From positions 1 through 31,390 of IMG/VR virus record IMGVR_UViG_3300027659_001629: a stretch of 31,390 bases of DNA; one strand, written 5' to 3'. The notes below the pieces were generated by a model. It was not told the DNA's origin. It did no database searches and saw only the letters and a program-made list of their open reading frames with translations. Below, piece by piece: positions 15,187-22,556 of the stretch (the first letter of the stretch is position 1; the number at the start of each line of letters is the position of its first letter). Origin of the DNA: a virus. Made by a program: the position numbers and the translations under genes.

Positions 15187-18007
15187 CGGCAGTCTTGGCA
15201 ATGATTGCATCGACATCAAACACGCTGCTGACTGAGTCGTCTATCAGGATAGCGTTTACAGGTGGTGCTGCAACCATTAAACCTTTTGCCATACGTTTCT
15301 TCACAACCTCTACGCGTACACCATCGTTCTTCAGCGCGTTTAATGTTTCGTGGTAACTAACTTGGTTCTTTGAACACCAGTCCTTAAACGCACGTTGTAC
15401 AAAGTACAGACACTTTGTATCCATATCGTAGCGAATCATCAACGCATTCATGGGGGTCATCAATGGCGCTCTGGGTAACCCGTTGTCTGCGGCCCTGTCG
15501 TGACCGACCAAGATGCTGCGGATGTTGGAGTTGATAAACGAACCGATTGCAGAGATGCCGTCTGTCGGGATGGCCTTGATGTCGGTGCTGCCCTTACGCA
15601 AGAACGCTATGAGCCACTTGAAGATGCGCTTGACATCAATGTCAATCAAACCCAAACGCTGGGCTATAAACCCACCTGTAATGGCAACAGCACCAAGGCT
15701 AGACCAGAAGCGTTCGCGTTGACCCAAGCCAGCCGCTGCATCCAGTTTGAGTTGCACATCGTGCAGAACTTCCAACGCTTCAGCCCGATTCTCTACAAGA
15801 TACTTCATGTAGACCTCGCCAGCCAAGCCAAAGTTCTTGTGCAACTTGGCAAACAGGGTGTCGGTAAATTCCTTGGAGAAGTTGACATCGCGCTCAATTT
15901 TCAACTCGATGATACGCATCAACTCGCCTTCTGGAAATTCCTTCAAGCTGTACAGCTTGTCGTACAGGCTGGCGTTGGACGATGTAATTGCAATCAGCCG
16001 CCACATGGTGTTGTTGATACGCTCTGCGTTGACTTGTGACTCCATGCGGTTCTTGCCCCGCCCTTGGGTTGTAGCGTAAGCCAACTGCGAAACGATGTCT
16101 TCACGCATGTTCGTGATTTCGTCAATCGTCACAGGCAGGTTGTTCATCACCCCAAAGCGGAAAATCTTGGAGTTGTATGTATCGTCGTTTTGCAGGAGCA
16201 GGTCAAACGGCTCGCCCCAAATACTGTTGATAGCCATCTGTACGGTTGACTTGCCCGTACCTGAACTGCCACTCAATAGGTTAACGATACCCCCACGCAC
16301 CTGTGTGAACTTCAGCAACGGTGTGCCAAAGCCCAGTAGAAACGCAAAGGCTTGCGCTTCCATGCCGGGGTTGTCGTAGAAGTTAACGACTGACTTCCAC
16401 TCTTCCAAGTCACCCTTCTTACCCAGCAGGCCGCAGGTCTGCATGATGGCGGTTGACGGCGGGCTGTACTTAATTCCAGTAGGGGTGATTTCTCTATCCC
16501 CTAAGACGAAAGTGTTTTCGTCTGTCCAGCCAAATTGTGTTCTAACTTTTTCTGCTTGTTCCATATTCTGTAATTCCTTTACCCAACGTGATACATAAAA
16601 CATGAGTTCGTTTACGCCTTTATCAAGGGCTACTACACCATGTTCCCCAATCGCATCGCGAAAGCGGTCCTTGGCAAGCGCCGATGTAAGAGGTATCGAA
16701 AACTCCCTCACTCCATCTCTTGGCAGATGCAACCGCATCCACAATACTTCCCCCAAAGCTGGGTCAAACATTCGCTTGACCACATAAAAATCGTTCTCGT
16801 AGACTAACTTGTCTTGCCCGTCTTCTTGGCCCGCATCGGCTTTGCGGTATATACCACCGTACTTACCACGGAAAAACGGAAAAGGGTACGCAGGTATTTG
16901 GTACACCCGCTTGTCGTTCGTGTCCGCGTTTATGTCTTCTACTAGGTTATCTTTTTCTGTAGCTGCTTCAATCTCTTTTCCCAACACAATGGGCGAACCA
17001 AACTTACCCTTGTGCTTGCATGACCCACAGGTGTTGGGGTACAAGGTATCGAACATACCGCAGGTGTATGGGCCCTTGGTCAGACCCGCCTTGTACTCTG
17101 TCTGCCCCCTGTCGTACGCAGGGTGCATGTTGGAGATGTCGTGGATGGCAGAGTCACGGTCAATGCAATGCTGCGCAACCGATAAGCCAGCCCGCCACAA
17201 AGGTTCGTCTATGTTGCCTTGGTCTTCCAGTATGCGGGTGAGTTGCGCACAGCCTTCGACTTTAAGGGCAATGATTTTCTGAAAGCGGAACGTATTGTTC
17301 TTGCCAATCAGGCTTTTGGTAGTTTCGTCCAGCCCCTCGGCCTTGAGGTGTTCTGGGACTTCAAAGGGTAAGCTGTCAGTAGTTTGGATGGCTGGCGCAC
17401 CCAAGGCTTTTGCAAACTCTATCAAATCAATCTTGCCCTCGCCAGCGATGTACTCGACAGGCAGGGGGTTGCTTGGGTCTTTAAAGTGTGTGGTGTCTGG
17501 CACGCGCAAGATGCGGGCAGCATCTGTGGTGCATGACGGGTCAGCGTGTAGCTGTCGTTCTAGGCAAACTTCTTTTAGGCGCTTCGCTACGGGAATCCAA
17601 ATGTCTTTCTGTATTGCTTCGTCTAGCACCCAGTACGCATGCAGCCCGTTGCCGGAGTTAACGCATATGGGTTGTGTGAGATTAAGGTCAGTGCAGAACT
17701 GACCGAGTGCTGCTATCGCATCGACCCGCGTGGGGTAGGCTTTTGTTGGCCCGCAATCTAGGTCAAGCCAGAATGACTTGATGACTGATACGTTTGCCGC
17801 CAACCTACGTGGTGGGTTGATTGTTTGCTCGAACGAAGACATCGCGAAGTACGCGTCTGCGCCAGCACCGTGGATAGTTTCAATCTCAGTAACGAGTGTG
17901 GGAATGTCATTTGTAAACCGTGTGCGAATCTTGCCTTGCATTATTCCAACTGCGCAGTACGTGCCTGTATCGGCAAGCACTGCGGTTAGAAATTCTGTTT
18001 TTGTCAT
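15161..18007 (-). CDS. Primase-helicase: AEP-type primase fused to a P-loop ATPase
   Basis: This 948-residue protein would synthesise primers and unwind DNA at the phage fork. The N-terminal third resembles archaeo-eukaryotic (RepB-like) primases. FWLDLDCG carries the metal-binding D82-x-D84, followed by NSGNGLHAYWVLDE with His123 and then ARILRVPDTTHFKDP. A Cys cluster at C316, C327 and C330, with nearby His332, suggests zinc binding. The C-terminal ATPase has Walker A GSSGTGKST at 580-588 and Walker B-like PVTIDEI with D629-E630, resembling the DUF927 helicase group. An in-frame stop lies eight codons upstream of the ATG at 18007, so this is the furthest usable start. I see no good ribosome-binding site there. 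It lies downstream of the Cro/CI-like gene. Confidence 0.87.
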   Translation of the reverse strand: MTKTEFLTAVLADTGTYCAVGIMQGKIRTRFTNDIPTLVTEIETIHGAGADAYFAMSSFEQTINPPRRLAANVSVIKSFWLDLDCGPTKAYPTRVDAIAALGQFCTDLNLTQPICVNSGNGLHAYWVLDEAIQKDIWIPVAKRLKEVCLERQLHADPSCTTDAARILRVPDTTHFKDPSNPLPVEYIAGEGKIDLIEFAKALGAPAIQTTDSLPFEVPEHLKAEGLDETTKSLIGKNNTFRFQKIIALKVEGCAQLTRILEDQGNIDEPLWRAGLSVAQHCIDRDSAIHDISNMHPAYDRGQTEYKAGLTKGPYTCGMFDTLYPNTCGSCKHKGKFGSPIVLGKEIEAATEKDNLVEDINADTNDKRVYQIPAYPFPFFRGKYGGIYRKADAGQEDGQDKLVYENDFYVVKRMFDPALGEVLWMRLHLPRDGVREFSIPLTSALAKDRFRDAIGEHGVVALDKGVNELMFYVSRWVKELQNMEQAEKVRTQFGWTDENTFVLGDREITPTGIKYSPPSTAIMQTCGLLGKKGDLEEWKSVVNFYDNPGMEAQAFAFLLGFGTPLLKFTQVRGGIVNLLSGSSGTGKSTVQMAINSIWGEPFDLLLQNDDTYNSKIFRFGVMNNLPVTIDEITNMREDIVSQLAYATTQGRGKNRMESQVNAERINNTMWRLIAITSSNASLYDKLYSLKEFPEGELMRIIELKIERDVNFSKEFTDTLFAKLHKNFGLAGEVYMKYLVENRAEALEVLHDVQLKLDAAAGLGQRERFWSSLGAVAITGGFIAQRLGLIDIDVKRIFKWLIAFLRKGSTDIKAIPTDGISAIGSFINSNIRSILVGHDRAADNGLPRAPLMTPMNALMIRYDMDTKCLYFVQRAFKDWCSKNQVSYHETLNALKNDGVRVEVVKKRMAKGLMVAAPPVNAILIDDSVSSVFDVDAIIAKTADDDSLKAA

Positions 18008-18075
18008 GGCGTGGGTTTTCGCAGGGGGTGTTTATCTTGAGCCAATGAAGGCCCGACTTTTTAGAGACGGTTAGC

Positions 18076-18300
18076 TTAATACTTTTCAAGGTATGCAAGT
18101 ACCTTGTCTGCATACTTTTGTTTGGGATTGAAGTCTCCCGCAAACCAGTTGTACACCGCTACAGTAGTTACCCCTGCTACTTTTGCAACCTCTGATACTG
18201 GGATACCAAGTTTGATGCATTTGCGCCCGATACGTACACCTATCTTCTTTATGTCTGCTTGCTTGTTCTTATGAACAGTTGATAGTGAATAGCCAATCAT
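18076..18300 (-). CDS. Cro/CI-like helix-turn-helix protein
   Basis: This 74-residue protein has a basic N-terminus and a helix-turn-helix at about residues 34-58 (PVSEVAKVAGVTTVAVYNWF). The residues after it (GDFNPKQKYADKVLAYLEKY) form a final helix. The pattern matches small XRE/Cro-type DNA-binding proteins with no dimerisation or effector domain. AAGGA is six to seven bases before the ATG at 18300. It lies between the SSB-like gene and the primase-helicase, so it could be an early regulator of this cluster. It is a candidate reader of the 13-bp sequence shared by the two leftward promoters; that link is inference. Confidence 0.78.
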   Translation of the reverse strand: MIGYSLSTVHKNKQADIKKIGVRIGRKCIKLGIPVSEVAKVAGVTTVAVYNWFAGDFNPKQKYADKVLAYLEKY

Positions 18301-18315
18301 ATGATTCCTTGTGGT

Positions 18316-18333
18316 TGGGGGCCGAAGCCCCCA
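18316..18333 (-). promoter_or_regulatory. UUCG-capped RNA hairpin between two early genes
   Basis: On the leftward transcript this reads as a perfect 7-bp stem tgggggc / gccccca closed by a C(UUCG)G tetraloop, an exceptionally stable type. It begins six bases after the stop of the SSB-like gene and ends 16 bases before the start of the HTH gene. No U-run follows. It may be an mRNA 3'-end stabiliser, a processing boundary or a partial attenuator that sets different expression of the genes on each side. Confidence 0.75.
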
Positions 18334-18338
18334 TAAAT

Positions 18339-19220
18339 TTACTCGGCAATATCGTCGTCAGCCCACGCATCAAGGACACTAGCTACGCTTTTCGTCTCAA
18401 CTTTCTTAGTAGCAACTTTCGTTGGCTCTTTGGTCGGCTCTTCTACCGCAGTGGGTTTAGCAAAGGTGATAGGTAACGCTGGCGCAGAAGCATCCGTACC
18501 ATCCACTTGAGCAACAGTCATCACAACTGCATTCAACGCATCAGGTGTTTGGCCTTGGCTCTTAGCAGTCGCCATCTCTTCAACGCTCAATGGGCGTACA
18601 GCCTTGAACGTCAACTTTGGTGTGGCGCTTGCTGTATCGAAACGCATCTCTGTCACAACCGCAGTCACGGGGATACCGTGTCCACCCAAGAACTTGGCGT
18701 ACTGCTGTAGTGGCATCTTGCCGTTGTCGCCTGTGCCAAAGATTGACTGGGCTGGCAAGGTGAGTTGGTACACATCACCACCGACATTGTTCTCCAAGAC
18801 CAACGCGATGCGGTGGCTGAAACGGCAAGCACGGCTGTCGCCTTGACCGGAACCCTTGATGTTCTGTTGGCAGTTCTGGCAGTTGGGGGACTGCGGATTC
18901 TTTGAAGACTTGTCAGGCGCAACGCCATCGTTAGACCAGCACACGGGTGCAGAGTTCTGACCTTCTGTGTAAGTGCCAGCGTAGTAGCTGCGTGAGGTCT
19001 TCTCAGCAGAGCGAACCACAACTACGTTCATGGCGCGGTCGTCGTTTTGTGCAACTTCTTTACCGCCAACAATCATGCGGAATACACCGCCACGGATAGA
19101 CACACGCTTGCCGCTACCGCCGCCACCCATCAGGGCTTTGGTTGTTGCATCGAGTTCCAAGTTTTGGAAGTGTGCTGGGAGGGCGTTACCGCCTTGAGAA
19201 AACAGAGTGAGTTCAGACAT
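18339..19220 (-). CDS. Candidate single-stranded-DNA-binding protein with four-Cys cluster
   Basis: This 293-residue protein has a Gly-rich N-terminal strand region (GGGGSGKRVSIRGGVFRM), then a Cys cluster. The cluster is C94 (APVCWSNDG), C114-x2-C117 (NCQNC) and C132, spaced as a plausible zinc site. Strand-rich sequence continues to about 225. A Pro/Thr/Lys-rich linker leads to an acidic tail, DAWADDDIAE. Such an acidic tip after a flexible linker is typical of ssDNA-binding proteins such as E. coli SSB and T7 gp2.5. The ATG at 19220 has AAGGAG seven bases upstream. It overlaps the excisionase-like gene by eight bases. SSB is an inference from the tail and the replication neighbours; I do not recognise a definite OB-fold signature. 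Confidence 0.6.
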   Translation of the reverse strand: MSELTLFSQGGNALPAHFQNLELDATTKALMGGGGSGKRVSIRGGVFRMIVGGKEVAQNDDRAMNVVVVRSAEKTSRSYYAGTYTEGQNSAPVCWSNDGVAPDKSSKNPQSPNCQNCQQNIKGSGQGDSRACRFSHRIALVLENNVGGDVYQLTLPAQSIFGTGDNGKMPLQQYAKFLGGHGIPVTAVVTEMRFDTASATPKLTFKAVRPLSVEEMATAKSQGQTPDALNAVVMTVAQVDGTDASAPALPITFAKPTAVEEPTKEPTKVATKKVETKSVASVLDAWADDDIAE

Positions 19221-19416
19221 TTGTGGGCTCCTTGAGAATGTCAATGTTCATGTTGAAGTGGCGAGAAAGTTCACTGGCAAAGAATCGGTAACTCTTGCCA
19301 ACGCGAACATACGGGATACGTTTGACTGGGTCTTTCTCCCGAATCAAAGCGTGGATGGTTGACGGGGCGACTTGCAAAAGCTTTGCCACCTGTGCCAACG
19401 TAAGTGCAGTTTCCAA
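19213..19416 (-). CDS. Excisionase/MerR-like helix-turn-helix protein, TTG start
   Basis: This 67-residue protein matches the small winged HTH type annotated as excisionase or AlpA-like. LTLAQVAKLLQVAPSTIHALIRE forms the HTH, and RIPYVRVGKSYRFFASELSRHF is the wing and final helix. The start is a TTG at 19416 directly after the TAA of the upstream gene. It has AAGGAG at the normal distance, inside the last codons of that gene. The 3' end overlaps the SSB-like gene. No integrase or attachment site is visible in the window, so a role as transcription regulator is at least as likely as excision. Confidence 0.75.
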   Translation of the reverse strand: METALTLAQVAKLLQVAPSTIHALIREKDPVKRIPYVRVGKSYRFFASELSRHFNMNIDILKEPTNV

Positions 19417-19806
19417 TTAAGCTCTCCTTACAGTTACTGTATATTTATTGTCTACGTTAAGCCCCGGCGGTAAGAGGTCAGGATTTTCACGTAGGAAGTT
19501 TTTCATGCTGAGTTGCGATATACGCCGCTCAACAAGGTCAAGCGCATCGTTGTCACGGATGAACTTATGCATAGACCCCCAGTCACCTGTCCAATAGCGG
19601 GTACTCATTGAACGAATGGCTGTGCCATGCGCGGTCTTGATGCTTTCAGCACCAGTCGTCTTGCAGATTTCAAGAAGGTTAGATTCAACCATCTCCATCT
19701 GTTCTTTTATTTCGTTGTCTTGCGCTTCGTACGCAGCTTTGATTTCAGCACGCTTATCGCGCATTTTTATATAGACCCTTACAAGTCTATCGGCAGTTAT
19801 GTCCAT
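19417..19806 (-). CDS. Phage protein with N-terminal coiled coil, function unknown
   Basis: This 129-residue protein starts MDITADRLVRVYIKMRDKRA and continues as a charged helix (EIKAAYEAQDNEIKEQMEMV) likely to be coiled coil to about residue 50. The C-terminal part contains STRYWTGDWGSMHKFIRDND and ends NPDLLPPGLNVDNKYTVTVR, which reads like a compact conserved domain. I chose the ATG at 19806 because a GGAAAG site precedes it and a promoter lies 25-55 bases upstream; an upstream in-frame ATG would fall in the promoter itself. It is the first gene after promoter 19832-19859. Its function is not recognised; association with replication is suggested only by its neighbours. Confidence 0.68.
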   Translation of the reverse strand: MDITADRLVRVYIKMRDKRAEIKAAYEAQDNEIKEQMEMVESNLLEICKTTGAESIKTAHGTAIRSMSTRYWTGDWGSMHKFIRDNDALDLVERRISQLSMKNFLRENPDLLPPGLNVDNKYTVTVRRA

Positions 19807-19831
19807 GTCTTTCCTTTCGTTGTTTTGGTTA

Positions 19832-19859
19832 ATAATACACCACAACTTTACTTTGTCAA
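19832..19859 (-). promoter_or_regulatory. Sigma70-type promoter driving the second early cluster
   Basis: On the minus strand a perfect -35 box TTGACA (19854-19859) is followed after 16 bases by TATTAT (19832-19837), five of six matches to the -10 consensus. The start of transcription would fall about 20 bases before the ATG at 19806. It overlaps the last codon of the SNF2 helicase gene. It would drive the coiled-coil, HTH, SSB-like, HTH and primase genes. Confidence 0.78.
19844..19856 (-). promoter_or_regulatory. 13-bp shared motif, copy in the second promoter (candidate operator)
   Basis: The minus strand reads acaaagtaaagtt, overlapping the last three bases of the -35 box and running into the spacer. 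An identical 13-mer occurs in the opposite orientation over the -10 box of the other strong leftward promoter (30933-30945). The motif contains a direct repeat of ACTTT on the other strand. Confidence 0.5.
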
Positions 19860-21409
19860 GTTCTTTCTAACTCATCTTTGTAAAGTTCCATCAAATTAAA
19901 TTGCGCTTGCTCTTTGCTATCGAGAGCCTTGTACAACTTAGCTTCTACTGGACTGCCCATTAGTTTTACAACTAAACATTTGTTCTTCTGCCCAGCCCGA
20001 TGTATACGGGCGTTTGCTTGAGCGTATGTTTCATAGGAAGTAATAGGCGACCACCACACCACTGTGTTTGCAGCGTGTAAGGTGACACCATGTGATGCTG
20101 CTTGGGGCTGTATGACAAGCACCCGTGGGTCAGCGTCTTCTTGAAACCGTTTGAAGATATCGGTACGCCTGCCTGCTGGCACGCCCCCGTGGATTACTTC
20201 TACCGTGTAGTTATCTTTACGCAGGGTGTCGTACAGAATTTCAATCGAATGCCTAAACGGCACAAACACAAGTACCTTGTTGGTGGACTCGTCGATTACT
20301 TCTTTCAGCACGGCGATGCGGTTGCTGGCATCGAACGACACCACCTCGTCGTTGTCTGTATACACAGCGCCACAAGATATTTGCAGCAACTTGTTTAACT
20401 TAGCTGCTGCGTTGACTGCCGTGATTTCTTCACCCGCCGCTTGCACCGCCATAACCTTGCGTAGCTTGTCGTAGTATTTGGTCTGCTGCGGGGTAAGAGG
20501 TACTTCCCGCTCGGTGTACAACATGTCGGGCAAGTCAAGGCATTGGTCTTTGGTAAAGCGTATAGCGGGCTGGAGCAGTGCGCTGACTGACTGCTCTGCG
20601 GTAACCTTGGGCACCCACTTGAACGCGGTAATCTTGTGCATCACTTGGTCGCGGTACATGGTAAAACTGCGGGGTGTAGCAGAGGGGTTGACTAATTTGG
20701 CTAGGCCGTACGCATCAAGGGGCGACTGCGAAGCAGGTGTACCCGTCAGCATCCACAGCCACATGTTGGGTTTCAAGATACGGTTGAGTACCTTCCAGCG
20801 GGTTGTGGTCGCCGTCTTATACGCGTTCGCTTCGTCAATCACAATCATGTCAAACCCAGCTTTTGCTATGACATCTTCAACCACGGCTACACCGTCAAAG
20901 TTAATGATGACGAACTCAGCATCGGAGTTAATGATTTGTGTACGCTTTTCTTTGCTGCCGTAGGCTATGCCTACCCTGCGGTGCATCGCCCCTTTGAAGA
21001 TGTCGTTCTGCCATGCGGCTTGCATGATGGACAGGGGGCAGATGACCAGCACACGCTTGATGTGTTTGGTGTTCATCAGGTAGTCAGCCGCCCATGTAAC
21101 CGACAGCGTCTTGCCTGTGCCCGGCTCGTTAAAGCAGAACGCCCTGCGGTGCAGGGTAAAGAATGCAGATGTTTGTTTCTGGTGGGTGAACGGTTGGTAG
21201 ATTCCGGGCCAGTTGTACTTGGACACAATGGGCGAGGGTACGTTCTTGATACGTAAGTTTTTAAGTACCTGCGCTTCTTCCAAACCCCAATGCACCATGA
21301 CTGTACTAATGTCGCCATCCTCCAGCAATGTGCTTTTTGGGATGACGCTTAACACCTTGTGTGGGTTGCGTAATTTGAGCTTTAATGCTCTACCTTCAAT
21401 AATTTCCAT
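19856..21409 (-). CDS. SNF2-type superfamily 2 helicase/ATPase
   Basis: This 517-residue protein carries the ordered SF2 motifs. Motif I is FNEPGTGKT (K100), motif Ia lies in VLVICPLSI, motif II is IDEAN (D192-E193, DEAN instead of DEAH), and motif III is LTGTPA (221-226). In the second RecA-like lobe it has VFVPFRHSIEIL, SHGVTLHAA (439-447) and QANARIHRAGQ (464-474). That last motif is the classic SNF2 motif VI. Such phage proteins are thought to remodel DNA or protein-DNA complexes during replication or recombination. GGAGAAG precedes the ATG at 21409. It follows HNH and Cas4-like nuclease genes, and phage SNF2 helicases are often found near VRR-NUC nucleases, as here. No fused nuclease domain is present. 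Confidence 0.92.
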   Translation of the reverse strand: MEIIEGRALKLKLRNPHKVLSVIPKSTLLEDGDISTVMVHWGLEEAQVLKNLRIKNVPSPIVSKYNWPGIYQPFTHQKQTSAFFTLHRRAFCFNEPGTGKTLSVTWAADYLMNTKHIKRVLVICPLSIMQAAWQNDIFKGAMHRRVGIAYGSKEKRTQIINSDAEFVIINFDGVAVVEDVIAKAGFDMIVIDEANAYKTATTTRWKVLNRILKPNMWLWMLTGTPASQSPLDAYGLAKLVNPSATPRSFTMYRDQVMHKITAFKWVPKVTAEQSVSALLQPAIRFTKDQCLDLPDMLYTEREVPLTPQQTKYYDKLRKVMAVQAAGEEITAVNAAAKLNKLLQISCGAVYTDNDEVVSFDASNRIAVLKEVIDESTNKVLVFVPFRHSIEILYDTLRKDNYTVEVIHGGVPAGRRTDIFKRFQEDADPRVLVIQPQAASHGVTLHAANTVVWWSPITSYETYAQANARIHRAGQKNKCLVVKLMGSPVEAKLYKALDSKEQAQFNLMELYKDELERT

Positions 21410-21599
21410 GTCTTCTCCAATAGCAAATCACTCCAAACGCGAATGTCGTTTGAAGATTTGGGTGGCACCTTGCGGGTGCCAATCGGCTAAATCACCAACT
21501 CTAAGTGCGTTTAGAAAGGGGAGTAGGCTTTAGCTGGTGGGGTTAAAGGGTAACAACAGAGAGCCCCCGTAGTCTCACTCCCACCTTACAGACTACGAA
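21410..21599 (-). other. Longest intergenic gap, with three hairpins
   Basis: This 190-base stretch between the HNH and SNF2 genes has no gene I can support. It holds three perfect inverted repeats: 21434-21452 (caaacg/cgtttg), 21463-21481 (tggcacc/ggtgcca, five-base loop) and 21569-21596 (gtagtct/agactac, 14-base loop). None has a U-run on the leftward transcript, so they are not typical terminators. I found no convincing promoter. A structured leader or processing region for the SNF2 gene is possible. Confidence 0.55.
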
Positions 21600-21878
21600 T
21601 TACTTTTTCTTTGGCTTGTTCACTTTAACAGTATGGTCACTGTTACGGCTGAACGAACGATTCTCTGACGCGGTTTTCAACCGTAGGTTGGACTTGCCAG
21701 CACTACCACCCTTGCTGAGTGGCACCTTGTGGTCAATGTCTTTACCCTTGCGGTCTATACCTTCGCGGTCGTACAAGTCACGGGCGTTCTCACGCTTGCG
21801 TCTTGCAGGGGCTTCACCCCGTTCCAACTGCTGTGTGTATTCTTTTTTGTATGGTCTTGCTTTGTTTACGTATGGCAT
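21600..21878 (-). CDS. HNH endonuclease
   Basis: This 92-residue protein has a very basic N-terminus (KARPYKKEYT, PARRKRENARD) and a compact HNH domain. IDHKVPLSKGG gives the D49-H50 pair, SNLRLKT provides N64 and SENRSF N73, so this is the H-N-N variant. Small phage HNH proteins of this kind nick or cut DNA, and some assist packaging; here the early position argues more for replication or recombination. AAGGAAA precedes the ATG at 21878, and the start codon abuts the stop of the Cas4-like gene. It has no intein or intron context, so it looks like a resident gene and not a homing element. Confidence 0.85.
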   Translation of the reverse strand: MPYVNKARPYKKEYTQQLERGEAPARRKRENARDLYDREGIDRKGKDIDHKVPLSKGGSAGKSNLRLKTASENRSFSRNSDHTVKVNKPKKK

Positions 21879-22556
21879 TTATTTCCTTCCACAGTGGGCG
21901 CACTCGCTTACCCAGCAGTAATTCTTACACAAACCGTTGGGCTTTGCGTTCCAAACACCCGAACTATACGCGCCTTCCAGCATGGTGACGGTAGGCATCC
22001 AGTTGCCCCAGTAGCGGTGCTGCTGCTGGGCTTCGTACACCGATGGTACAAACTTACCCTCAGTCAGAAACAACAGGCCACCCTTGACCTTGTTCACCTT
22101 GGGGAACATCTTGAACACCGCCAGCGCCATGAGTTCTAACTGACCAACGTCAGCGTAACGGCTCTTGCCTAGCTTATAGTCCACAACCCGCGCTTCGCCC
22201 CGCTCCTCGTCCACGATGAGTAAGTCGGCTACGCCACGGAACCAGCAGTCAGGGGAAAAGAAGTCGCACGGCTCTAACGATTCGGTCAAAGCCATTTTAA
22301 TTTCGCAATACTTAGTGCCAGAGATACGCTTCAAGGATTCCAGCGGCTCTTGCATGAAATCAAACTTTGCTGGTATGGGTACGTCATCACGGATATATAA
22401 CTCCGCGACTGTGTGTGCTTCCTTGCCATACATGGCAGCTTCGCCCTCTGGCTCTTTCACATCCTTAATTACCTTGGTGTGGTAATACTTCTTTGGACAG
22501 GTTGTAAAAGTTTTCAAGCTAGAAAACGACCATGCTGGAATCTTATTAGCAATCAC
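21879..22556 (-). CDS. Cas4/RecB-like PD-(D/E)XK nuclease with Cys cluster, GTG start
   Basis: This 225-residue protein shows the RecB/Cas4 nuclease layout. WSFSSLKTFTTCPKKYY has Cys20; GKEAH supplies His48; GVADLLI has D111; VVDYKLGK has D126-x-K128; and GQLELMALAVF is the Q-motif helix. Four Cys close the protein (C210, C214, C219, C222). Together with C20 they suggest an iron-sulphur cluster as in Cas4 and AddB. No cas1, cas2 or repeat array is present, so a role in DNA end processing or recombination is more likely than CRISPR adaptation. I chose the GTG at 22556, which overlaps the polymerase stop by 11 bases. In-frame ATGs further upstream would place ~60 residues in antisense-quality sequence within the polymerase gene. 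Confidence 0.86.
   Translation of the reverse strand: MIANKIPAWSFSSLKTFTTCPKKYYHTKVIKDVKEPEGEAAMYGKEAHTVAELYIRDDVPIPAKFDFMQEPLESLKRISGTKYCEIKMALTESLEPCDFFSPDCWFRGVADLLIVDEERGEARVVDYKLGKSRYADVGQLELMALAVFKMFPKVNKVKGGLLFLTEGKFVPSVYEAQQQHRYWGNWMPTVTMLEGAYSSGVWNAKPNGLCKNYCWVSECAHCGRK

Noticed and set aside
15500-16039. 179-residue plus-strand frame inside the primase-helicase gene
   Set aside because: It is antisense to a well-supported catalytic protein, and its composition shows no recognisable domain.
19213-19416. Excisionase-like gene as evidence of lysogeny
   Set aside because: There is no integrase, attachment site or repressor module here, and the small HTH fold is also used by plain transcription regulators.
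21569-21596. Hairpin after the HNH gene as a rho-independent terminator
   Set aside because: The loop is 14 bases and no U-run follows on the leftward transcript.
21879-22556. Cas4-like gene as evidence for a CRISPR system
   Set aside because: No cas1, cas2, effector or repeat-spacer array is present in the window. Stand-alone nucleases of this type are common in phages.
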